Positions 1 to 7,609 are shown, numbered from the stretch's first letter. The stretch is DNA of 33,346 nt from an uncultured Flavobacteriales bacterium (GCA_938085105.1 CALKGK010000078.1:1-33346); one strand, 5' to 3'. Notes: generated by a model from the letters alone, not told the origin. Numbers and translations: made by a program.

Positions 1-1
1 T

Positions 2-463
2 GGCGAGAACATTGAGCAGCCTGGAATCTTATTTCAAAAAATTGAACAGGAATTTGTAGATGCTCAAGTGGCCAAACTCGAAGCCAGCAAAGCGGAGGGT
101 GCAGCAGCAGACTTTAAAATTGAAGCACAAAAAGAAAGCACCACTTTTGAAAACTTCTCCGCCATGGACATCCGTGTTGGGAGCATCGTTGAAGCGGAGA
201 AAGTGAAGAAGACCAAGAAGCTCTTGAAGCTCACCATTGATACGGGAATTGACAAAAGAACCGTTGTTTCGGGCATTGCAGAGAGCTTTGCACCGGAAGA
301 CATCCTTGGTCAGCAAGTGTGTTTACTTGTGAATCTCGAACCTCGCACAATTAAAGGCATTGAGAGTCAGGGCATGGTTTTGATGGCTGAGAAAGCGGAC
401 GGAAGTTTGGCTTTTGTTGCTCCCAGTTCTGGAGGTGTTGGGAATGGGATGAGGGTGAGTTAG
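2..463 (+). CDS. metG: Methionine--tRNA ligase, C-terminal tRNA-binding domain (5' truncated)
   Basis: The reading frame is open from base 2 with no upstream stop, so this is the 3' end of a gene that begins outside the window. The visible 153 residues start with a charged helical linker (QKIEQEFVDAQVAKLEA) and continue into an EMAP-II/Trbp111-like OB-fold domain: FSAMDIRVGSIVEAEK, a Lys-rich strand, RTVVSGIAES, and LEPRTIKGIESQGMVL. This arrangement is the appended C-terminal domain of long bacterial methionyl-tRNA synthetases, which binds tRNA non-specifically and dimerises the enzyme. A free-standing Trbp111/CsaA protein is the alternative, but those lack the long linker seen here. The stop codon TAG overlaps the stop of the convergent toxin gene. 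Confidence 0.93.
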   Translation, partial: GENIEQPGILFQKIEQEFVDAQVAKLEASKAEGAAADFKIEAQKESTTFENFSAMDIRVGSIVEAEKVKKTKKLLKLTIDTGIDKRTVVSGIAESFAPEDILGQQVCLLVNLEPRTIKGIESQGMVLMAEKADGSLAFVAPSSGGVGNGMRVS

Positions 464-777
464 AAAAAACCTTCCCCGCCACGCAGGCTTTTTTCTAGAT
501 TTTGACGGTGATGAAGGATTCGAATAATTAGGACATTATGGTTCTTTTCTTGATACAGGTAATAGATAAAGTGCGATTTGCACTTAAACCTTCTAAAAGC
601 ACCAAAGTGGCATGATTCTCCAAGATATGGACTTCCCTGAATAAGCTTAAAAGCTGCTGCTAAGCTATTTTTATATTTCCTTGATTGCTGCTTTCCCCAA
701 TGTTGGATCGTCACTATCGCGATACTTTCTAAGTCCAGCGAAGCCCTTTGACTGATTTCAAGTTGGTTCTTTGCCAT
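460..777 (-). CDS. parE: ParE/RelE-superfamily toxin of a type II toxin-antitoxin system
   Basis: Predicted 105-residue protein with the ParE-like pattern: an N-terminal helical pair (ISQRASLDLESIAIVTIQHWG, shortened here in meaning to helices at residues 5-40), a basic central strand FRRFKCKSHFIYYLY, and the terminal strand VLIIRILHHRQN typical of ParE toxins. Family members inhibit DNA gyrase (ParE) or cleave mRNA (RelE); which applies cannot be read from the sequence. I chose the start at 777 because it is preceded by an AGGGG Shine-Dalgarno-like stretch within the antitoxin gene and starts directly before the conserved domain; a longer frame to 816 would add 13 residues unlike the family. 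It overlaps the antitoxin gene by 20 bases, as is usual for translationally coupled TA pairs. Its TAA stop shares bases with the metG stop. Confidence 0.88.
   Translation of the reverse strand: MAKNQLEISQRASLDLESIAIVTIQHWGKQQSRKYKNSLAAAFKLIQGSPYLGESCHFGAFRRFKCKSHFIYYLYQEKNHNVLIIRILHHRQNLEKSLRGGEGFF
461..497. terminator. Bidirectional hairpin terminator inside the toxin 3' end
   Basis: The arm TAGAAAAAACC (461-471) pairs with GG, a bulged C, and TTTTTTCTA (486-497), giving 11 base pairs around a 14-base loop. It has A-rich and T-rich flanks on the two sides, so it could end metG transcripts on the plus strand and parE transcripts on the minus strand. The left arm contains the metG stop codon and the whole element lies in the last codons of the toxin gene. 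Confidence 0.6.
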
Positions 778-1018
778 ACCCCTGCTTTTCTTCAGCGGCA
801 GTCCAAATGTCATCAAGGCTTTTTTTGCTCACACCACTCTCTAAACCCTCTTTTAGTGCTTTTTCAAGTGCAATACGTTGAGATGTGGCTTCTTGATGGT
901 GACGAATAAGGTCTCTCAAATACTCGCTCTCATTGGCATACTCACCTCGTGCAACAAGGCTTTGCATCCATTCATTCATTTGTGGAGTGAAAGTAATTGA
1001 TTTACGAACTACTGCCAT
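758..1018 (-). CDS. parD: ParD-like ribbon-helix-helix antitoxin
   Basis: 86 residues. The N-terminus RKSITFTPQMNEWMQ followed by GEYANESEYLRDLIRHH matches the ParD/CopG ribbon-helix-helix fold: a DNA-binding beta strand, two helices, and the G-x-Y-x-x-x-S-E-x-x-R signature of ParD. The C-terminal half (residues 45-86) is charged and would wrap the toxin. It is first in a two-gene operon with the ParE-like toxin, and ParD proteins repress their own promoter. The pair sits between metG and asd with no transposase or repeats nearby. The start has no good ribosome binding site, only a weak GAAG at about 8 bases upstream. Confidence 0.9.
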   Translation of the reverse strand: MAVVRKSITFTPQMNEWMQSLVARGEYANESEYLRDLIRHHQEATSQRIALEKALKEGLESGVSKKSLDDIWTAAEEKQGYGKEPT

Positions 1019-1051
1019 TGCGCTTCAATTTATAGGGAGAAATGATAAGTT

Positions 1052-1084
1052 CAAGATAGGAAAAACTCACTAAAAAAACACAAA
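1052..1084 (-). promoter_or_regulatory. Possible promoter of the parDE operon
   Basis: On the minus strand a TTTG (1084-1081) is followed after 22 bases by TATCTTG (1058-1052), a near match to the Bacteroidota -33/-7 pattern (TTTG, 17-23 bases, TAnnTTTG). It ends 33 bases before the antitoxin start. The match is imperfect. Confidence 0.3.
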
Positions 1085-1134
1085 TGGTGATAATCGTGTT
1101 CAAAATCGCGTTAAACAACCATTTCTTTCCTCCA

Positions 1135-2136
1135 TTAAGCCATCAGCTGAAGCACCCTTTCCGCAATTTGAACCGCATTCGTAGCAGCACCTTTTCGTAA
1201 ATTATCAGCCACGCACCAGAAGTTCATGGCTTTTGGGTGCGAATGATCTCTTCGAATTCTTCCAACAAACACCTCGTCTCTCCCTTTGGCGAAAAGCGGC
1301 ATGGGGTATTTGTTGACGTCCGGTTGATCTTGCAGGAGTACGCCGGGTGTTTCGTGAAGCATCTTTTTGATATCAGCAATCTCAAAATCCTTTTCAAACT
1401 CCACGTTTACTGATTCTGAGTGTCCGCCTTGAACGGGAACTCGAACCGCTGTTGCACTCACCAAAATCGAATCGTCGCGCAAGATTTTCTTGGTCTCGTT
1501 GGTGAGCTTCATCTCTTCTTTGGTGTAATCGTTTTCGAGAAAGACGTCGCAATGTGGCAGGCAGTTCTGGTCGATGGGGTAAGGATAGGCCATCTCCCCT
1601 TTTTCGCCGCTGCGTTCGTTTTCCATTTGTTGGACCGCCTTTATTCCTGTTCCTGAAATGCTTTGGTAAGTAGAAACGATCACCCGTTTGATTTGATAAC
1701 GATGGTGTAATGGGTTCAAGCACATGACCAGTTGAATGGTGCTGCAGTTAGGATTGGCAATGATTTTATCTTCCTTCGTGAGGAGGTGTCCGTTGATCTC
1801 AGGGACAATCAATTTGTGTTCTGCCGACATCCTCCAAGCGCTGGAATTATCGATGACAGTGCATCCCTCAGCAGCAAATTTTTCAGCCCAAAGCAAACTC
1901 GTTTCACCTCCAGCACTGAATAGAGCGATGTCTGGTTTCAAGTCCAAAGCTTCTTGAATGCTCACCACCGGATGGCCTTCACCCCGAAAAAAAATCGTTT
2001 TCCCGCGCGACCTTTCCGAAGCTACAGGAATGAGCTTTTTGATGGGGAACTTCCTTTCTTCCAGTACTTTGAGCATCTCTTCGCCCACCATACCTGTGGC
2101 TCCAACCAGTGCGAGCTTAATTCCTTGTGAATCCAT
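1135..2136 (-). CDS. asd: Aspartate-semialdehyde dehydrogenase
   Basis: 333 residues from the chosen start. Catalyses NADPH-dependent reduction of aspartyl-4-phosphate to aspartate semialdehyde, the branch point to lysine/diaminopimelate, threonine and methionine; cytoplasmic. Visible motifs: the N-terminal nucleotide-binding loop VGATGMVGEEML, the catalytic cysteine in NPNCSTIQ (Cys131), the SISGTG loop, and the catalytic histidine in GGHSESVNVEF (His239), followed by the C-terminal ADNLRKGAATNAVQIAE. All active-site residues are intact and length is typical. In-frame starts at 2160 and 2205 also exist, but the candidate promoter box at 2172-2179 would put the transcript start near 2165, which disfavours 2205 and makes 2136 the simplest choice. 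It is transcribed divergently from the lamin-tail protein gene. Confidence 0.96.
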   Translation of the reverse strand: MDSQGIKLALVGATGMVGEEMLKVLEERKFPIKKLIPVASERSRGKTIFFRGEGHPVVSIQEALDLKPDIALFSAGGETSLLWAEKFAAEGCTVIDNSSAWRMSAEHKLIVPEINGHLLTKEDKIIANPNCSTIQLVMCLNPLHHRYQIKRVIVSTYQSISGTGIKAVQQMENERSGEKGEMAYPYPIDQNCLPHCDVFLENDYTKEEMKLTNETKKILRDDSILVSATAVRVPVQGGHSESVNVEFEKDFEIADIKKMLHETPGVLLQDQPDVNKYPMPLFAKGRDEVFVGRIRRDHSHPKAMNFWCVADNLRKGAATNAVQIAERVLQLMA

Positions 2137-2159
2137 TGAATGACTTTGTAAATGATCCA

Positions 2160-2188
2160 TTGTGTGCAGGGCAAAAGTAGTATATTTA
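2160..2188 (+). promoter_or_regulatory. Possible promoter of the lamin-tail protein gene
   Basis: TTG (2160-2162), 18 bases, then TATATTTA (2181-2188; five of six defined positions of TAnnTTTG). Only six bases separate it from the ATG at 2195, so the transcript would be leaderless or nearly so. It interleaves with the oppositely directed asd promoter. Confidence 0.35.
2172..2179 (-). promoter_or_regulatory. asd promoter -7 box
   Basis: TACTTTTG on the minus strand matches all defined positions of the Bacteroidota -7 element TAnnTTTG. A start of transcription some 5-8 bases downstream would give asd a leader of about 30 bases to the start at 2136. No well-spaced TTG -33 element is visible. 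Confidence 0.5.
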
Positions 2189-2194
2189 ACCCCC

Positions 2195-5100
2195 ATGTTC
2201 AGCACTCAACGCATACAACTACCCGTCTTTCTTTTAAGCGCTTTTGTTTTTCTCTTGAACGCATTTGCCCAGGCGCAAGTGGTGGATGACTTTAGCGATG
2301 GCAACTTCAACGCAAATCCGGAATGGTCGGGCACAGACGCGGCTTTTATAGTGAATGGAGACGGACAGCTTCAGCTCATGGACAGCGATGCAGGGCAGTC
2401 TTACCTGAGCACGAGCATCGACGATACGGACTTGAACAACAAGGAGTGGCGTTTTTACATCAAACAGTCTTTTAGCGGTAGTTCGAACAACTATTCTCGC
2501 CTCTATCTTTCAAGCAACACCTCAGAACTTAGCTTCACGGGGAGCCAAAGTTTGGGGGCGAATGGTTACTTTTTACTCTTTGGTGAATCGGGGAGTGATG
2601 ATGCAATTCGTTTGTTTCGGGACGATAATGAGGGCGATGGTGTTGTCGAAATTCTTGCCGCTAGTTTGGGACAGATTTCCTCTTCCTTTGAACTTTCGAT
2701 TCGCATAGTGCGAGATGAACTTGGCAACTGGTCGCTTTTCGTAGATCCGGAAGCGGGGGAAGAATACCTTTTTGAAGCAACGGGCTTTGACGATACCTAC
2801 ACTAGTGGAACTCATCTCGGTTGGGTTTGCAATTACACGGTGTCGAATGCGGATAATTTCTTTTTGGACGATGTGTATTGTGGTCCGGAAATCATCGACA
2901 CGGAAGCGCCAACGCTGATCAGCTTGGAAGTTATTGACGCGAGCAACTTGCGCTTGATTTTTTCTGAGCCGATGGACGCAGCGAGTATTTCTGTTCTCGC
3001 AAATTACACCGTTCTCGGTGTAGGAAACCCCATGAGCGCTGAGTTCGAAAACGGCAGCAGCAGTATTGTTCTGCTCAACTTTGATAGCGACTTTATTTCG
3101 AACGAAGAGAGCACATTGGAACTGGCCAGCTTGAGCGATTTGAGTGGGAACATCCTTGAAAGTACGAGCGAAGTTTTCACCTATGTAGAAAGTGCTGTGG
3201 CGCTGCCCGGTGATATTGTGATCAATGAAATTCTCGCCGACCCTTCACCGGCTTTGGGTTTACCCGAATTTGAATTCGTGGAGCTTTTCAATTCGAGCGA
3301 CAACTTCTTCGACCTTGAAAACTGGATTTTTGTAAATACCACCACAGAAAAAGTACTGCCCAGCTTTGCCTTTGGTCCGGGAGAACATGTGATTTTATGT
3401 GATGAAGACGCAGTGAGTGAGTTCAGTACTTTCGGCAGTGTGATTGGGATTCCGTCCTTCACCGCTTTGAGCAACGCTGGCGATAGTTTGAGCTTGCGGA
3501 GCAATGTGGACGAAATCATCGATATCGTGGTTTATGACCTCTCGTGGTACGGCAACCCGAGTTTGGATGATGGAGGAATTACCTTGGAGCGCATCAACCC
3601 CTTTGGCGCATGCGGTGGTGGGAGCAATTGGAGTGCTTCCATGAGTTTCGCGGGAGGGAGTCCGGGCACACAAAACACCGTGTTTAGCGACGCACCCGAT
3701 CTAACAGCACCTGAATTGATTGGCAGTCAGATCATCTCTGCGAACCAGCTTTTGGTACAATTCTCAGAAACCTTGGACTTTGATAGTCCGATCAGCGTTG
3801 AGACCAGCATTGACAACTTGGACCTCTCTTTCATCAATCTAGCAGAAGAAGGAACGGCCTTGCTTTTCACCTTCACTTCACCCATTGTTGCAGGAGAAAA
3901 TTACACCTTGAACATTGATGCCTTGAGCGATTGTTCGGGGAACACCATCAGTGGGAGTTTTGACATTGACTTTACCTTGGGCTTTGAGCCGCAATTGGGT
4001 GAGTTAATCATCAATGAGCTCTTGCCCGATCCCGACGAAGATTTTGACTCGCCCAATGCCGAGTTCATTGAGCTTCATAACATCAGCAACCAAACCCTCG
4101 AATTGAGCAACATTCAGCTTTCTGGCGGGACCTTCAATGAGCAGGTAACTTTGGCCCCCGGAGGGTACATCGTACTGTGCGATGAAGATGATTTGAATTT
4201 TTTCGTGATGTGGTCGAATGTTTTTGGGATGAGCGACTTTCCTTCCTTGACCAATAGCGGTAGAACCATCGAATTGTTCAACGGAAACGAAGATCTTTTG
4301 GACGCCGTGGCCTATGATTTGAGCTGGTATCAAAACCCGAGCAAGGACGATGGAGGTTGGAGTTTGGAACGCATCAATCCGAACAAAGCCTGCAGCGACG
4401 AAAACAACTGGCGCGCTGCCATCAATCTTGAAGGAGCCACGCCCGGACAAGCCAACAGTGTTCTCGATCTTTCTCCAGACGTTAGCGCTCCACAATTGGT
4501 GGAAATTCTAGTATTGAACAACACCACCTTGCAATTGCGCTTTGACGAAGCCATTGACCCCATCAGCCTTGACCTTCTCGAAGCCAGCGTTGGGCTGAGC
4601 GATGGGGATTTTACTTCTCTGGACTATGCAGTGCAGCAAGCGAGCCTGGTGAATCAAGAAGGAAGCGTGAACAGCAACTCCTTGCTACTTGAATTTGACA
4701 ATGCTTTTGCCGTTCCTTTGATTTACGAATTGCGAATCAATGGCATATTCGATTGTGAGGCCAATGGCACCAATTCACCGGAGTTTTTAAGTGAGCGTTT
4801 CGCTTTGGCTGAAGAGCATGCACTGGGCGATTTGATTGTGAATGAAATCTTGAGTAATCCTCGAGATGGTGAAGTGGATTACATCGAAATTTACAACAGA
4901 AGCGAGCGAAACATTGGTTTGAAAGGATGGTTTTTGGCCAACGAAGACGAGGGAAGCGAAGACCTCATTACGGATCGCGAACTTGTTCTCTTTTCGGGTG
5001 AATACCTCTTGTTGAGCACCAACTCCGGTGCAGTTGCAGCTGGCTATCCAAAAAACAATAGCGCCGTTTTTGTTGAAATGGAAGCCTTGCCACCCTACGG

Positions 5101-5653
5101 AAATGCCGAGGGAAGTGTTTTGTTGCTCGACAGTCTTCTCGGAGTAAGTGATCGGGTAGATTATAGTGAGGATCAGCATTACGGATTGTTGAACGATCTT
5201 GACGGAGTTGCTTTGGAGCGATTGGACCCCATGAGATCGGGCCAAGACAAAAGCAATTGGCACTCTGCCTCGCGAGAAGTGGATTATGGAACACCGGGGT
5301 TGCCCAACTCTCAATTTTTTGTGAGTGAAGCGCAAGGGGAAATGAGTCTTTCTCCCGACGTTTTCTCGCCCGACAACGATGGGTTTGAAGACGTGCTGAA
5401 CATCGATTTCACCCTTCCAGAACCGGGATATACCTACAGTGTGACGATTTATACCGACCGAGGAATTCTTGTTCGTCGGCTCGTGAGCAACCAACTTGCG
5501 GGAGCTGAAAACACCTTGAGTTGGGACGGTTTTACAGAAGACCGAACGAAAGCGGGCATCGGAATGTATATTGTGTTTTTAGAAGCATTTAGTCCTGAAG
5601 GAGACATCATTCAACACAAGGCCGTAGCGGTATTGGGACACCCTTTGAACTAA
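2195..5653 (+). CDS. Secreted multidomain protein with three lamin-tail domains
   Basis: 1152 residues from the ATG at 2195, the first that directly precedes a signal peptide (hydrophobic VFLLSAFVFLLNAFAQA, cleavage near residue 27). Domain order: LamG/concanavalin-like region (about 30-230), an Ig-like domain opening DTEAPTLISLEV (235-335), LTD1 (338-498, GDIVINEILADPSP), a second Ig-like unit (502-598), LTD2 (601-755, GELIINELLPDPDED), a third Ig-like unit (762-873), LTD3 (878-1040, GDLIVNEILSNP), and a C-terminal FlgD/gliding-type Ig domain (1049-1152, LSPDVFSPDNDGFEDVL). Each LTD ends in a LERINP or LERLDP motif. It is probably cell-surface or extracellular; ligand unknown. The C-terminus is not a standard T9SS type A domain. 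DUF4271 follows after nine bases, suggesting cotranscription. An upstream GTG-like extension to 2162 is not supported. Confidence 0.85.
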   Translation: MFSTQRIQLPVFLLSAFVFLLNAFAQAQVVDDFSDGNFNANPEWSGTDAAFIVNGDGQLQLMDSDAGQSYLSTSIDDTDLNNKEWRFYIKQSFSGSSNNYSRLYLSSNTSELSFTGSQSLGANGYFLLFGESGSDDAIRLFRDDNEGDGVVEILAASLGQISSSFELSIRIVRDELGNWSLFVDPEAGEEYLFEATGFDDTYTSGTHLGWVCNYTVSNADNFFLDDVYCGPEIIDTEAPTLISLEVIDASNLRLIFSEPMDAASISVLANYTVLGVGNPMSAEFENGSSSIVLLNFDSDFISNEESTLELASLSDLSGNILESTSEVFTYVESAVALPGDIVINEILADPSPALGLPEFEFVELFNSSDNFFDLENWIFVNTTTEKVLPSFAFGPGEHVILCDEDAVSEFSTFGSVIGIPSFTALSNAGDSLSLRSNVDEIIDIVVYDLSWYGNPSLDDGGITLERINPFGACGGGSNWSASMSFAGGSPGTQNTVFSDAPDLTAPELIGSQIISANQLLVQFSETLDFDSPISVETSIDNLDLSFINLAEEGTALLFTFTSPIVAGENYTLNIDALSDCSGNTISGSFDIDFTLGFEPQLGELIINELLPDPDEDFDSPNAEFIELHNISNQTLELSNIQLSGGTFNEQVTLAPGGYIVLCDEDDLNFFVMWSNVFGMSDFPSLTNSGRTIELFNGNEDLLDAVAYDLSWYQNPSKDDGGWSLERINPNKACSDENNWRAAINLEGATPGQANSVLDLSPDVSAPQLVEILVLNNTTLQLRFDEAIDPISLDLLEASVGLSDGDFTSLDYAVQQASLVNQEGSVNSNSLLLEFDNAFAVPLIYELRINGIFDCEANGTNSPEFLSERFALAEEHALGDLIVNEILSNPRDGEVDYIEIYNRSERNIGLKGWFLANEDEGSEDLITDRELVLFSGEYLLLSTNSGAVAAGYPKNNSAVFVEMEALPPYGNAEGSVLLLDSLLGVSDRVDYSEDQHYGLLNDLDGVALERLDPMRSGQDKSNWHSASREVDYGTPGLPNSQFFVSEAQGEMSLSPDVFSPDNDGFEDVLNIDFTLPEPGYTYSVTIYTDRGILVRRLVSNQLAGAENTLSWDGFTEDRTKAGIGMYIVFLEAFSPEGDIIQHKAVAVLGHPLN
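3208..5315 (+). repeat. Three tandem Ig-like/LTD modules encoded in one gene
   Basis: Three diverged copies of a lamin-tail unit (about 3208-3690, 3997-4460 and 4828-5315) alternate with Ig-like segments. Shared landmarks are an opening G-(D/E)-x-I-(V/I)-N-E-(I/L)-L, then FVELFN, FIELHN or YIEIYN, then YDLSWY in the first two, and LER(I/L)(N/D)P near each end. The first two copies are most alike. This is protein-level duplication rather than a recent DNA repeat. Confidence 0.7.
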
Positions 5654-5662
5654 GAAGCAGCG

Positions 5663-6337
5663 ATGGAAGGAAGTTTACGCATTGCAGAACATTTAGCAGA
5701 AGATTGGATGATTTGGCTGGTTTTGGCCGCTTTGGGGAGTTTGGCTTGGGCGAAGTTCAATTACAGCGCCTATGTTCAGTTGTTGACCAGCGGACTCTTC
5801 AACTACCGTCTCATGCGGCAGGAAATTCGCGAAGTGCCCGTGCTCTCTCGTCGGGGTTTGGTGGCGATGATTCCATTTAGTTTGTTGTTCTGGTCCTTGC
5901 TCCTCTTTCTCTTGCTGAAATGGCAATCGCCTAGTCTTGCTGAAGACAGCGCTTCCTTAATGGGACGAATACTGGTGTTTTTCATAGGAGTTTATACCCT
6001 CAAGTTCATCATGATTCAATTGCTTGAAGGACTTTTGGGCCGAGAATATGGATTGGAAGAATACCTCTTTAATGTGTTCTACTTTTTGGAATTTGTAGCG
6101 CTATTGGGATTCCCTTTTCTCCTCTTACTCATGTATTTTCCACTTGATCAAGTATCTTGGATCGCTCCAATTCTATTTTTCCTTGCCGCGCTGAGCTACA
6201 TTTGGCGATTGATTCGTGGAATTCAGGGAGCACTTAGTTATCGTTCACCACTGATTTACATAATTTTGTATCTTTGCACCCTTGAAATTTTACCGATGTG
6301 GGTTCTCGTTCGGTTGGTGCAGTACCAACTCATTTGA
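5663..6337 (+). CDS. DUF4271 family integral membrane protein
   Basis: 224 residues with about six hydrophobic segments: WMIWLVLAALGSLAW (15-32), MIPFSLLFWSLLLFLLL (near 70-87), ILVFFIGVYTLKFIMIQLL, FYFLEFVALLGFPFLLLLMYF, WIAPILFFLAALSYIW and LIYIILYLCTLEILPMWVLV. The RLMRQEIRE, GREYGLEEYLFN and TLEILPMWVL segments fit DUF4271, a Bacteroidota family of unknown function often found next to hemD. Inner-membrane location is inferred from the hydrophobic pattern. It lies nine bases after the lamin-tail gene and 37 bases before hemD, so it is probably in one transcription unit with them. Function unknown. Confidence 0.85.
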   Translation: MEGSLRIAEHLAEDWMIWLVLAALGSLAWAKFNYSAYVQLLTSGLFNYRLMRQEIREVPVLSRRGLVAMIPFSLLFWSLLLFLLLKWQSPSLAEDSASLMGRILVFFIGVYTLKFIMIQLLEGLLGREYGLEEYLFNVFYFLEFVALLGFPFLLLLMYFPLDQVSWIAPILFFLAALSYIWRLIRGIQGALSYRSPLIYIILYLCTLEILPMWVLVRLVQYQLI

Positions 6338-6374
6338 ATCTAGCATCCAAAACTGAATCAACTACTACGGTGCT

Positions 6375-7121
6375 ATGGCAGAAAAAATCAAAACGATTCT
6401 CATTTCTCAACCAAAACCTAGCGGAGATAAGTCACCTTACTTCGATTTGGCCAAAAAGTTGAATTTGAAAATTGATTTTCGCCCGTTTATTCATGTGGAA
6501 GCTGTTGACGCACAAGAGTTTCGTCAACAACGTGTTTCCATCTTGGAACATTCAGCAGTCATCTTCACATCAAGAAATGCAGTGGATCATTTCTTCCGCA
6601 TGTGTGAAGAAATGAGGGTGACCGTGCCGGATACAATGAAGTACTTTTGCATTTCGGAATCAACAGCCTACTACCTTCAAAAGTATGTGGTGTATCGCAA
6701 ACGTAAGATCTTTCATGGTCAAATCCGTTTTGCTGATTTGATGGATGTGATGAAGAAGCACAAGCAGGAGAAATTCCTTTTGCCTTGTTCTGACTTGCTC
6801 AAGCCTACCATTCCTCAGCTTTTGGATGAAGCAGGTCTCACCTACACCAAAGCAGTGATGTACCGTACGGTATGTAGTGACTTGTCTGATCTGTCTGACG
6901 TGAAGTACGACATGTTGGTGTTTTTCAGTCCTTCAGGGATTGAATCCTTGTTGAAGAATTTCCCTGAGTTCACCCAAGGCAGCACCAAAATTGCTGTTTT
7001 TGGTCCAACTACAGCTAAGGCCACCTTGGACAGTGGTTTGCGTGTAGACGTAAATGCCCCAAATCAAAAAGCGCCATCGATGACCATGGCCATTGAAAAT
7101 TACATTACTGGTAAAGCTTAG
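6375..7121 (+). CDS. hemD: Uroporphyrinogen-III synthase
   Basis: 248 residues. Converts hydroxymethylbilane to uroporphyrinogen III in tetrapyrrole (heme, siroheme) synthesis; cytoplasmic. The sequence shows the two-lobed HEM4 pattern: ILISQPKPSGDKSPYFDLAKK at the start (N-terminal lobe strand and loop), VIFTSRNAVDHFF, the inter-domain KFLLPCSDLLKPTIPQLL, AVMYRTV, then MLVFFSPSGIESLL and KIAVFGPTTAKA. The family has few invariant residues, so the assignment rests on overall pattern and the conserved SPSG and GPTTA loops. No other heme gene is adjacent; the DUF4271 gene precedes it. A strong hairpin terminator follows 23 bases downstream. Confidence 0.9.
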   Translation: MAEKIKTILISQPKPSGDKSPYFDLAKKLNLKIDFRPFIHVEAVDAQEFRQQRVSILEHSAVIFTSRNAVDHFFRMCEEMRVTVPDTMKYFCISESTAYYLQKYVVYRKRKIFHGQIRFADLMDVMKKHKQEKFLLPCSDLLKPTIPQLLDEAGLTYTKAVMYRTVCSDLSDLSDVKYDMLVFFSPSGIESLLKNFPEFTQGSTKIAVFGPTTAKATLDSGLRVDVNAPNQKAPSMTMAIENYITGKA

Positions 7122-7143
7122 TCTTTCCGTCACATAAAGTTGA

Positions 7144-7170
7144 TAAAAGGTGGGCAATGCTCACCTTTTA
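7144..7170 (+). terminator. Rho-independent-type terminator after hemD
   Basis: TAAAAGGTGGGC pairs with GCTCACCTTTTA across an AAT loop: 12 base pairs with one G-T wobble. The T-run is inside the right arm, as in many short A-T-flanked terminators. It lies 23 bases after the hemD stop and 20 before rnpA, separating the two units. Confidence 0.8.
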
Positions 7171-7189
7171 CGTTTAATTTGAACACGCA

Positions 7190-7609
7190 TTGAACACCTT
7201 TTCAAAGTCAGAAAGGCTCACCCACGAGCGCATCATCTCCCGGACCTTTTCGGAAGGACGCTCTGTGAAGAAGTTTCCTTTCATTCTCTTATTTAGGGAA
7301 GAAGACTTGCGAGTGGAACACCCATGCCAAGTGATGATGAGTGTGGGAAAGCGGAGGTTCAAAAAAGCCGTTGATCGAAACCGAATCAAACGACTCATGC
7401 GCGAGGCTTGGAGAATGAATAAATCCAGCTTTTTTGACCCCATCAAGAAGCAAAACAAACAAATGAGCATCATCCTTCTGTATGTGGGAAACAAGATGCT
7501 TACCTTTGAGGAGAGCGAGTCCAAAATAAAGGAGCTCGCCTTGCGTTTTGAAAAAGAAATCGAGCCAACAGACCCTCAACAGCATGAAGAAACTCAACAA
7601 GAAAACTAA
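7190..7609 (+). CDS. rnpA: Ribonuclease P protein component
   Basis: 139 residues. Protein subunit of RNase P, which binds the catalytic RNA and the 5' leader of precursor tRNAs. The family pattern is clear: the FSKSERLTHERIISRTFSEGRS N-terminus forms the substrate cleft, VMMSVGKRRFKKAVDRNRIK contains the RNR signature (Arg63-Asn64-Arg65) and is followed by RLMREAWR. The start is a TTG, the only in-frame start that sits directly before the conserved N-terminus; there is no ATG nearby. The C-terminal tail from about residue 120 is acidic and Gln/Glu-rich. The gene is not next to rpmH, unlike in many bacteria. Its last 26 bases overlap the start of the protease gene. Confidence 0.94.
   Translation: MNTFSKSERLTHERIISRTFSEGRSVKKFPFILLFREEDLRVEHPCQVMMSVGKRRFKKAVDRNRIKRLMREAWRMNKSSFFDPIKKQNKQMSIILLYVGNKMLTFEESESKIKELALRFEKEIEPTDPQQHEETQQEN

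Noticed and set aside
4787-5494. Minus-strand open frame of 235 codons inside the lamin-tail gene
   Set aside because: It lies wholly inside a well-supported multidomain gene, has no recognisable domain, and is Lys/Ser-biased as expected of the antisense frame.
7174-7181. Promoter-like TTAATTTG just before rnpA
   Set aside because: Five of six defined positions match, but no -33 TTG occurs at a usable distance and the hemD terminator occupies the upstream region; support is too weak to annotate.
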